From the NCBI GenBank assembly GCA_023391155.1, contig JAEWBM010000085.1:1-5137 (forward strand): DNA of 5,137 nucleotides, written 5' to 3'. Below are positions 1 through 5,137 of this stretch, in pieces (positions within the stretch are counted from its first letter, which is position 1; every line of letters starts with the position of its first letter). The stretch comes from Acidobacteriota bacterium. GTDB lineage: Bacteria > Acidobacteriota > Blastocatellia > Pyrinomonadales > Pyrinomonadaceae. Below the pieces are notes generated by a model. The model had not been told where the DNA came from, made no database searches, and saw only the letters and a program-made list of their open reading frames with translations. Made by a program: the position numbers and the translations under genes.

Positions 1-63
1 ACCGATCGCGAGATAAAGCTGCTTTCGACAATGGTCTATCGAGATCTGCGAGGGGGTAAGTAA
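1..63 (+). CDS. C-terminal tail of an upstream gene (partial, function unknown)
   Basis: Frame 1 is open from the first base and ends at a TAA at 61-63, giving about 20 residues that finish ...VYRDLRGGK. The tail is charged and has no motif I recognise, so no function is offered. The stop lies one base before the ATG of the epimerase gene at 65, and the tail's final codons (around 51-56) supply that gene's purine-rich ribosome-binding sequence. Such tight spacing is what is expected of two genes in one operon. The alternative is that this is non-coding DNA that happens to be open; the 20-codon length cannot exclude that. Confidence 0.5.
   Translation, partial: TDREIKLLSTMVYRDLRGGK
50..57 (+). 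promoter_or_regulatory. Ribosome-binding site of the TIGR01777-family gene
   Basis: The purine run GAGGGGGT ends about 7-8 bases before the ATG at 65 and is a good partial match to the Shine-Dalgarno consensus. It supports 65 as the start and lies inside the end of the preceding reading frame, consistent with translation in an operon. Confidence 0.6.
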
Positions 64-64
64 A

Positions 65-964
65 ATGAAGATCCTGATCGCCGGGGCAACCGGCCTCATC
101 GGCACCGCATTGCGCGACGCGCTGAAAGCGAAGGGGCACGAGATGATCTTTGTCTCGCGGAGCGAGCCGCGCAATGAGAACTTCGTACAGTGGTCGATGG
201 ACGAGGGCTTCCGCGAGGACGACCTGCCGCGGCTTGAGGGCCTCGACGCCGCGATCAATCTCGCCGGCGAGAGCATCAGCGGGCTGCGTTGGACCGAGGA
301 AAAGAAAAAGGCGATACGGGATAGCCGTGTCGACGGAACGCGGCGCCTGATCGAGCTTTTCGCGAAACTTAAACAGCCGCCAAGAACATTTATTGCCGGG
401 TCGGCCGTCGGTTTTTACGGCGACCGCGGCGACGATGTAATGACCGAGGCCAGCACGGCGGGCGACACGTTTCTAGCGGAAGTTTGCAAAGAATGGGAAG
501 CGGAATCGCGGCGTGCCGAGGACCTCGGGATCCGCACGGTGCTTCTCCGCACCGGTATCGTGCTGAGCAAGGACGGCGGTGCTCTAGGCACGATGCTCAC
601 CCCGTTCAAGTTCGGCGTTGGCGGGGTCGTCGGCAGCGGCAAGCAATGGATGAGCTGGGTCTCGCTCGACGACGAGATCCGTGCGATCGTTTACGCTCTT
701 GAAAATGAGAACATCCGCGGAGCGGTGAACGTGACTTCGCCCAACCCGGTCACCAACGAAGAGTTCACAAGGACTTTAGGTGACGTCCTCTACCGGCCGA
801 CCATCCTGCCTCTGCCCGAGTTTGCCGTGAACATGATCTTCGGCGAGATGGGCGATGCACTTCTCCTCGATTCCTCCCGCGTCGTCCCTAAGCGGCTGGA
901 AGATAACGGGTTCGAGTTCAAGTATCCTGAACTGAAATTAGCGATCCAAGAGGCGGTCAAGTAG
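65..964 (+). CDS. TIGR01777 family epimerase (SDR39U1/YfcH-like NAD(P)-binding protein)
   Basis: The 299-residue product is an extended (atypical) short-chain dehydrogenase/reductase-fold protein. The N-terminus carries the dinucleotide-binding loop GATGLIG at residues 7-13. The subgroup signature follows: NLAGESI near 65-71, RW at 75-76, SRVDGTR near 87-93, and GSAVGFYG at 112-119, where Y118 sits in the position of the SDR tyrosine. LRTGIVLS and a glycine-rich GVGGVVGSGKQW stretch come in the middle. The last ~50 residues, rich in LPLP and SSRVVPKRL, match the DUF1731 C-terminal domain of this family. Length is normal (about 295-300). The family is widespread, and its bacterial members (E. 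coli YfcH) have no firmly assigned substrate, so I name only the family. It follows the upstream gene by one base and overlaps the convergent cyclase gene by 8 bp at its 3' end. Confidence 0.93.
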   Translation: MKILIAGATGLIGTALRDALKAKGHEMIFVSRSEPRNENFVQWSMDEGFREDDLPRLEGLDAAINLAGESISGLRWTEEKKKAIRDSRVDGTRRLIELFAKLKQPPRTFIAGSAVGFYGDRGDDVMTEASTAGDTFLAEVCKEWEAESRRAEDLGIRTVLLRTGIVLSKDGGALGTMLTPFKFGVGGVVGSGKQWMSWVSLDDEIRAIVYALENENIRGAVNVTSPNPVTNEEFTRTLGDVLYRPTILPLPEFAVNMIFGEMGDALLLDSSRVVPKRLEDNGFEFKYPELKLAIQEAVK

Positions 965-1709
965 CAGGTAAGAGTATTGGCCGGCTCGGTGCGCAGTCCG
1001 ACTCGAACGGGGCGATCTGTAAATTAAGCATATATTCACCATCCGGGATCTCGTCGGGGACATAAATAAGTTCCGTAATCGTTGAATTGATGCGAGTGTC
1101 CGGGTTCGTTTCAAAACTTCCCTCTTCCACATTCCAAAAGATCCGGTGATTGATGAGTTTGCCGTCGTCGAATATGCGGTCGATGGATGGCATGTCGACG
1201 AGCAAGTGGGTAAAGCCCCGGGCCGTTAACATCCGTATCGCTTGCGCAGTGAAGTAAGGCGGGATGTTTGATTCACCATACTGTGCCGTGAGCTTGTCCG
1301 CTACGTTAGGCACGGTTCGCAAGATCAACGCGTTCACATCGTCCTCCTCAAATACGGAAAGCTTTGCATCAAGCTCTTCGGCATCAATGACCAAGTCGCC
1401 GGCGGAAGAACCGGGCTCGACCGTTATAAGAATCGCGGGAATCAGCACACCTCTAAGGCAATCCCGAACGGAGATGCGCTCGTTCGTAATGTGCCCGACG
1501 CACTCTGTGTGGGTGCCGTTGCAGTGCGGGATGAAAGTGTATTGTTCAAAGTTGACGCTTCCGCCTTGCCGCGTGTCGCCGACCAGATCGCCGGCACGCA
1601 CCGGCTCTGACATCGCCCGTTCGACGCCATAGGCATTCGGCTGCGGACCGTTAAAACGGAGCGGTATCGAGATGTCGATACCGCCGCTGAGACATTGCGG
1701 GTCCGTCAT
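957..1709 (-). CDS. Cyclase family protein (PF04199-type metal-dependent hydrolase)
   Basis: The 250-residue protein begins with GGIDISIPL, the usual N-terminal strand of the cyclase/KynB-like family. It contains a metal-site segment H62-CNGTH67-TECVGH73. The family consensus is HxGTHxDxPxH; here there is one extra residue before GTH, Glu69 replaces the usual Asp, and the Pro is lost. Near the C-terminus, VDMPSID (171-177), H188 and E213, then VPDEIPDGEYML, fit the second half of the fold, with H188 and E213 as candidates for the remaining ligands. Known relatives include kynurenine formamidase and other amide or lactone hydrolases. The altered motif argues against transferring the KynB name, and the substrate is unknown. 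The ATG overlaps the treS stop by ATGA, so it is probably translationally coupled to treS. No signal peptide is evident. Confidence 0.85.
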   Translation of the reverse strand: MTDPQCLSGGIDISIPLRFNGPQPNAYGVERAMSEPVRAGDLVGDTRQGGSVNFEQYTFIPHCNGTHTECVGHITNERISVRDCLRGVLIPAILITVEPGSSAGDLVIDAEELDAKLSVFEEDDVNALILRTVPNVADKLTAQYGESNIPPYFTAQAIRMLTARGFTHLLVDMPSIDRIFDDGKLINHRIFWNVEEGSFETNPDTRINSTITELIYVPDEIPDGEYMLNLQIAPFESDCAPSRPILLPAT

Positions 1710-3376
1710 GCACCCTCCGTTTCATCGGCCCCGCCGAGCAGCAAAAACCAGTAAAATCCCAGCGGCGCCAGCGCCAGTTGATAGGAACTGTCCGTGATCT
1801 TAGGGAACATCGTGTTGCCCGACATTTCCATCGGCGTCAGGCCGACATAACGCTCCAGGTCGAGCACGGTCGGCTGGGGATATTGAGAAAGGTTGAAAAC
1901 GCAGAGCGCGATCTCGCCGTCCCATTCGCGGGCAAATGCAAAGATCGAGTTGTTGTCCGGATCGATCATTCGAAACGACCCTCGTCCAAAGACCTTGTGC
2001 CGCTTTCGCTGGTGGATGAACTGCCTCATCCAGTGCAGCAGCGAAGTGTCGAACCGCTTCTGCGCCTCTACGTTCACCGCCTGGTACCCGTAAACCGGGT
2101 CCATGATCACCGGAAAATAAAGCTGCGCGAAATCGGCACGCGAAAAGCCCGCATTCCGGTCCAGCGACCATTGCATCGGCGTCCGGACGCCGTCGCGGTC
2201 ACCCAGATACACGTTGTCGCCCATTCCGATCTCATCCCCGTAATAAAGAAACGGGCTTCCCGGCAGGCTGAAAAGCAATGCGTGCAGCAGCTCTATCCGG
2301 CGGCGGCTGTTGTCCAAAAGCGGCGCGAGCCGCCGGCGGATACCGACATTCAGGCGCATCCGCGGATCTTTTGCATACTCTCCGTAAAGGTAGTCGCGTT
2401 CCTCGTCAGTGACCATCTCGAGCGTTAGCTCATCATGATTTCTGAGAAACATCCCCCATTGGCAATTTTCCGGGATGTCAGGCGTGCGGCCCATGATCTC
2501 CTGGATCGGACGGCGGTCTTCGCGGCGTAGCGCCGCAAAAAGACGGGGCATGATCGGAAAGTGATAGCACATGTGGAACTCATCGCCCTTCCCGAAATAT
2601 TCGACAACGTCCTCCATCCACTGGTTCGCCTCCGCCAACAGCAGCCGGCCCGGGTAATGCGTCTCGACATGTGCCCGCAGCTCGCGTACGAACGCGTGGG
2701 TCTCGGGCAGATTTTCGCAGATCGTCCCCTCACGCTCGTAAAGGTAAGGAACGGCATCCACCCTGAAACCGTCGATCCCCATATCGAGCCAAAATGACAC
2801 GACCTCAAGCACGGCCTTTCGCACATCGGGGTTGTCAAAGTTCAGGTCCGGCTGATGGCTAAAGAACCGGTGCCAGTAAAACGCCCCGCTCTGCTCATCC
2901 CAGGCCCAGTTCGAATGCTCAGTGTCGGTAAAGATGATACGAGCATCGGTGTAGCGCTCGTCCGTGTCGCTCCAGACATACCAGTCGCGTTTCGGGTTGT
3001 CACTTGAGCTTCGCGATTCGATGAACCAAGGGTGCTGATCGGACGTGTGATTTATGACCAGATCGGCGATGACCCTGATGCCCCGCGAATGGGCCGCTTC
3101 CATAAATTCCTGAAAATCTTCGAGCGTCCCGTACTCGGGCAAGACCGCCCGGTAATCTGAGATGTCATAACCGCCGTCTTTAAGCGGCGACTCAAACATC
3201 GGAAGCAGCCAAATGCAGTCGATCCCGAGCCACTCGAGATAGTCGAGCTTCTCGGTCAGGCCGCGAAAGTCGCCGATGCCGTCACCGTTCGAATCATAGA
3301 AACCGCGGACGAACACCTCATAAAAGATCGCGTCCTTATACCATAAAGGGTCGTCATCCAGCTTTTTAACGGCCAT
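1706..3376 (-). CDS. treS: Trehalose synthase (maltose alpha-D-glucosyltransferase), GH13
   Basis: The 556-residue enzyme interconverts maltose and trehalose by intramolecular transglucosylation. It shows the GH13 order: YEVFVRGFYDSNGDGIGDF near the N-terminus, SPLKDGGYDISDY at 63-75, region I DLVINH (105-110), and region II GFRVDAV with nucleophile D207. Region III is LLAEANQW with acid/base E249, and region IV is FLRNHDE with D315. HMCYHFPIMPR after region III and RTPMQW later are typical of TreS rather than of oligo-1,6-glucosidase. A beta-sandwich C-terminal domain closes the protein; no maltokinase domain is fused. Start choice: an in-frame TAG sits directly before a TTG at 3382, so only that TTG or the ATG at 3376 is possible upstream of the conserved DPLWYKD; I prefer the ATG. 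No strong Shine-Dalgarno is visible. It lies divergent to otsA and overlaps the cyclase gene by 4 bp. Confidence 0.95.
   Translation of the reverse strand: MAVKKLDDDPLWYKDAIFYEVFVRGFYDSNGDGIGDFRGLTEKLDYLEWLGIDCIWLLPMFESPLKDGGYDISDYRAVLPEYGTLEDFQEFMEAAHSRGIRVIADLVINHTSDQHPWFIESRSSSDNPKRDWYVWSDTDERYTDARIIFTDTEHSNWAWDEQSGAFYWHRFFSHQPDLNFDNPDVRKAVLEVVSFWLDMGIDGFRVDAVPYLYEREGTICENLPETHAFVRELRAHVETHYPGRLLLAEANQWMEDVVEYFGKGDEFHMCYHFPIMPRLFAALRREDRRPIQEIMGRTPDIPENCQWGMFLRNHDELTLEMVTDEERDYLYGEYAKDPRMRLNVGIRRRLAPLLDNSRRRIELLHALLFSLPGSPFLYYGDEIGMGDNVYLGDRDGVRTPMQWSLDRNAGFSRADFAQLYFPVIMDPVYGYQAVNVEAQKRFDTSLLHWMRQFIHQRKRHKVFGRGSFRMIDPDNNSIFAFAREWDGEIALCVFNLSQYPQPTVLDLERYVGLTPMEMSGNTMFPKITDSSYQLALAPLGFYWFLLLGGADETEGA
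1713..1718 (-). promoter_or_regulatory. Ribosome-binding site of the cyclase gene inside the treS 3' end
   Basis: On the minus strand GGAGGG lies within the last codons of treS and ends only 3 bases before the cyclase ATG (1709-1707). It is a strong core with short spacing. With the ATGA stop/start overlap it supports this start and reinitiation by ribosomes finishing treS. Confidence 0.6.
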
Positions 3377-3443
3377 ATTCAACTATCGTAATACGAAACC
3401 GCCTGAATGGCGAAAACCTCGGAGAGGTCGTCATTTCAGTCGA

Positions 3444-3461
3444 TAACCTCAATATCCTCAA
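3444..3461 (-). repeat. Tandem 9-bp direct repeat upstream of treS
   Basis: On the minus strand TTGAGGATA is followed immediately by TTGAGGTTA, identical at 8 of 9 positions. A third AACCTC core occurs on the plus strand at 3415-3420, 30 bp from the one at 3445-3450, roughly three helical turns. It overlaps the candidate treS -35 hexamer, so it could bind an activator or response regulator. Two short copies can also occur by chance. Confidence 0.35.
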
Positions 3462-3524
3462 CAGTTGGATATCAACGACCAGTCTCGGCACCTTGACTCG
3501 CGGTTTAAAACATCTTGCGCATAC

Positions 3525-3560
3525 TTATTCAGTCGGTTAGTCTATTAGCATACTGAATAA
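3525..3560. repeat. 9-bp inverted repeat upstream of otsA
   Basis: TTATTCAGT at 3525-3533 and its exact reverse complement ACTGAATAA at 3552-3560 are separated by 18 bp. The heptamer GCATACT also occurs directly repeated at 3519-3525 and 3548-3554, 29 bp apart, each abutting or overlapping an arm. The element ends 22 bp before the preferred otsA ATG. It could be a two-site operator or a leader stem-loop with a large loop. No U-run follows, so it is not a terminator. Confidence 0.45.
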
Positions 3561-3582
3561 AGCCCATAAAGAGCGCGAAACT

Positions 3583-5137
3583 ATGTTTCGTGCCGATATT
3601 TATTGGAATTTTAAAGATTTTATGAAGAACAAGGGGTCTAAACAAACTGACGAAACGGGCGGCGAGGTAGGTCGGCTGGTCGTCGTCTCGAACCGGTTGC
3701 CGATGACGCTCACGCGTGGCCGCGGCGGCTGGGCAAGCAAGAAAAGCACCGGCGGCCTCGCCACGGCGATGGATCCGCTGCTCGAGCGTACCGGCGGCAT
3801 CTGGATCGGGTGGAGCGGCGACAGCTCACCCATCCGCGATCCGCAGCGGAAAGCGATCTTAGACAAGTGGCGAGAGAAAGAGAACTGCATAGCTGTCGAC
3901 CTGCCGCCCGAGGTGGTCAAGGGATATTACGAAGGATTTTCTAACGCGACGCTCTGGTTCCTCTTCCACTCGTTCCCTGAGCTGGTCAAGTTCAGCTCCG
4001 GCGATTGGCGGGATTACGTCCGCGCCAATGAGGCGTTCCGCGACGCGGTGGTCAAGGAATTAAAGCCGAGCGACCTGGTCTGGATCCACGATTATCAATT
4101 GATGCTGCTGCCGCAGATGATCCGCGAGGCGGTGCCCGATGCACGGATCGGATTCTTTCTGCATATCCCGTTCCCGTCGTCAGACGTGTTCCGGGTGCTG
4201 CCGCGCCGCGAAGAGGTACTTAAGGGAATGCTCGGGGCCGACTACCTGTCGTTCCATACCCACCGATACCTGCAAAACTTCCGCTCGTCGCTGCTTCGCG
4301 TCAACGGCGTTCGCAGCTCGATGGACCGCATCAGTCTCGGCAGCCGGCAGGTTCGCCTTGAGGCACAGCCCATCGGTATCGCACCGCTCGATTTCAAAAA
4401 GATCCTCGAAGAGAACGAGACGCGCGAAATAATCGCTGAGTTTCGCGAGAAATATAAGGGGACAAAGCTGCTCGTCGGCGTCGACCGAATCGACATCACA
4501 AAAGGCATACCCGAGCGTTTAAACGCCTTCCGCCGATTCCTGGAACAGAACCGCAGGATGCAGAAAAAGGTGACGCTTATCCAGGTCGCCGTCCCCTCGC
4601 GCGGTAATATTCCCAGATATAAAGAACTTCAGCAGGAGGTCGACGAGCTGGTCGGCCAGATCAACGGCCGGTTCGGAACGCCGTCCTGGTCGCCGATCGT
4701 TTATATGCGGCGCAACCTCGACCAGAAAGAGCTCGCCGCGCTTTACGCCGTTGCGGATGCCGCCCTTGTAACACCGCTCCGCGATGGTCAGAATCTTGTC
4801 GCAAAGGAATATGTCGCCTGTAAACCCGACGGTGACGGAGCTCTGATCCTGAGCGAATTTGCCGGTGCTGCCGCCGAAATGGGCGAGGCCATTCAGGTCA
4901 ACCCTTATGACGAAGACCTGACCGCGAAGGCGATCGCCCGAGCACTTAGCATGCCCGAAGAGGAAAAACGCGACCGTATGGCGGCTCTTTATAAACGGGT
5001 ATCGCGAAACGATGTCTTCACCTGGGGTGAGCGCTTCGTTAAGAACACGGTCGAGGCCGCCGCAAATCGCGAAAAGTTTGCGGCCGGAAGGCCGCGACGG
5101 CTGCCTCGTACAGAATTTTTGTCAGCCTATCAGACCG
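3583..5137 (+). CDS. otsA: Trehalose-6-phosphate synthase, GT20 (3' end outside window; possible OtsA-OtsB fusion)
   Basis: The frame is open from 3541 to the window edge, 518 codons from the ATG at 3583. The enzyme transfers glucose from UDP-glucose to glucose-6-phosphate in the cytoplasm. RLVVVSNRLP (31-40) opens the GT20 domain. STGGLA holds G58 of the sugar-nucleotide loop; WIHDYQL gives D170, FFLHIPFP gives H194, and VDRIDITKG gives R302 and K307. The TPLRDG loop gives D401, and AKEYV gives E409. These align with E. coli D130, H154, R262, K267, D361 and E369 at a constant offset of 40. Gln403 replaces the usual Met in DGMNLV. Start choice: 3583 has a weak AAGAG upstream; the ATG at 3622 is an alternative giving 505 codons. 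Either adds a charged N-terminal extension (about 17-30 residues) absent from E. coli OtsA. The protein continues beyond E. coli length, so a phosphatase domain may follow; that part is not visible. Confidence 0.93.
   Translation, partial: MFRADIYWNFKDFMKNKGSKQTDETGGEVGRLVVVSNRLPMTLTRGRGGWASKKSTGGLATAMDPLLERTGGIWIGWSGDSSPIRDPQRKAILDKWREKENCIAVDLPPEVVKGYYEGFSNATLWFLFHSFPELVKFSSGDWRDYVRANEAFRDAVVKELKPSDLVWIHDYQLMLLPQMIREAVPDARIGFFLHIPFPSSDVFRVLPRREEVLKGMLGADYLSFHTHRYLQNFRSSLLRVNGVRSSMDRISLGSRQVRLEAQPIGIAPLDFKKILEENETREIIAEFREKYKGTKLLVGVDRIDITKGIPERLNAFRRFLEQNRRMQKKVTLIQVAVPSRGNIPRYKELQQEVDELVGQINGRFGTPSWSPIVYMRRNLDQKELAALYAVADAALVTPLRDGQNLVAKEYVACKPDGDGALILSEFAGAAAEMGEAIQVNPYDEDLTAKAIARALSMPEEEKRDRMAALYKRVSRNDVFTWGERFVKNTVEAAANREKFAAGRPRRLPRTEFLSAYQT
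5078..5097 (+). other. GC-rich hairpin with GNRA-type tetraloop inside otsA
   Basis: GCGGCC (5080-5085) and GGCCGC (5090-5095) form a perfect 6-bp stem around the loop GGAA, extended outward by a U-G and a U-A pair. It falls just after the end of the conserved synthase domain (about residues 500-505), in what looks like linker sequence. No U-tract follows, so it is not an intrinsic terminator. A chance stem in GC-rich coding DNA remains quite possible. Confidence 0.4.

Larger units (their letters stand above)
3377..3582. promoter_or_regulatory. Divergent treS/otsA intergenic control region
   Basis: About 206 bp separate the two divergent starts, and the stretch, mainly its otsA-proximal half, is more AT-rich than the genes around it. 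Both promoters should lie here. For treS the best minus-strand pair is TTGAGG (3461-3456) and TGAAAT (3438-3433) with a 17-bp spacer, 4 of 6 matches each. For otsA a TTGACT occurs at 3493-3498, but the nearest -10-like hexamer, CATACT at 3520-3525, is 21 bp away, so this pair is weak. The motif ATTCAG/CTGAAT or a near form occurs four times (3403-3408, 3434-3439, 3527-3532, 3553-3558). Small dyads at 3400-3412 (CGCC, loop TGAAT, GGCG) and 3416-3428 (ACCTC, GGA, GAGGT) would lie in the treS leader. No gene or RNA family is recognised here. The region's role is secure; the individual promoter calls are not. Confidence 0.55.

Noticed and set aside
965..1010. GGCCGGC-containing stretch near the convergent gene ends considered as a terminator
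   Set aside because: The palindrome is short, no U-run follows on either strand, and it lies in coding sequence of the cyclase gene.
1264..1632. Open plus-strand frame of 122 codons antisense to the cyclase gene
   Set aside because: It has a low-complexity Ser/Thr/Arg composition and no motif, while the opposite strand encodes a family-matching protein.
1778..2428. Open plus-strand frame of 216 codons antisense to treS
   Set aside because: It is a shadow of the well-supported GH13 gene on the minus strand. The translated sequence is rich in Arg, His and Val without any recognisable motif, and it has no convincing ribosome-binding site.
2425..2838. Second minus-strand frame of 137 codons inside treS
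   Set aside because: It overlaps treS on the same strand in another frame. The main frame is uninterrupted and contains all catalytic motifs, so there is no frameshift to explain.
3452..3472. Imperfect dyad ATATC-CT-CAAC-A-GTTG-GATAT considered as an operator
   Set aside because: The two halves differ by a two-base bulge and the loop would be one base; the neighbouring tandem 9-bp repeat is a simpler description.
3541..3582. Extending otsA to the first codon after the in-frame stop at 3538-3540
   Set aside because: There is no ATG, GTG or TTG in frame between 3541 and 3582, and this stretch contains one arm of the inverted repeat, so it is better read as leader DNA.
3600..3920. Minus-strand frame of 106 codons opposite the start of otsA
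   Set aside because: The plus strand here encodes the conserved GT20 N-terminus; the minus frame reads as compositionally biased shadow sequence.
4139..4508. Small plus- and minus-strand frames in the middle of otsA
   Set aside because: Both are Arg/Ser-rich shadows within conserved GT20 coding sequence.

Overview
The window carries five protein-coding segments and no RNA gene, mobile element or CRISPR array that I can see. Genes are closely packed, the coding DNA is fairly GC-rich, and the proteins are ordinary bacterial families. The style fits a Gram-negative soil-type bacterium. An acidobacterial (Blastocatellia-like) source is my best guess, but it rests on general resemblance only and is weak.

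Layout: (1) Bases 1-63 are the last codons of an upstream plus-strand gene, followed one base later by a TIGR01777-type NAD(P)-dependent epimerase/SDR39U1 homologue (65-964, +). (2) Facing it, with an 8-bp tail-to-tail overlap, is a two-gene minus-strand operon. It is read as treS (1706-3376), then a cyclase-family metal-dependent hydrolase (957-1709), which overlaps the treS stop codon by ATGA. (3) A divergent intergenic region (3377-3582), visibly more AT-rich than the genes and full of short repeats, separates treS from a plus-strand GT20 gene. (4) That GT20 gene, trehalose-6-phosphate synthase (otsA), begins near 3583 and stays open to the right edge of the window.

The central theme is trehalose. 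TreS interconverts maltose and trehalose, while OtsA makes trehalose-6-phosphate from UDP-glucose and glucose-6-phosphate. Having the two routes divergently transcribed from one short, repeat-rich control region suggests joint regulation, for example under osmotic, desiccation or carbon stress. The otsA product already runs past the length of E. coli OtsA when the window ends, so a fused trehalose-phosphatase (OtsB) domain may follow.

The points most worth a second look are: the translational coupling of TreS to a cyclase-family protein with a variant metal motif; a Met-to-Gln change in the otherwise well-conserved sugar-nucleotide loop of OtsA; the symmetric repeats between treS and otsA; and a GNRA-tetraloop hairpin encoded where the OtsA domain ends. 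I see no clear evidence of a wholly new system. This looks like a trehalose metabolism locus with some unusual partners and residues.
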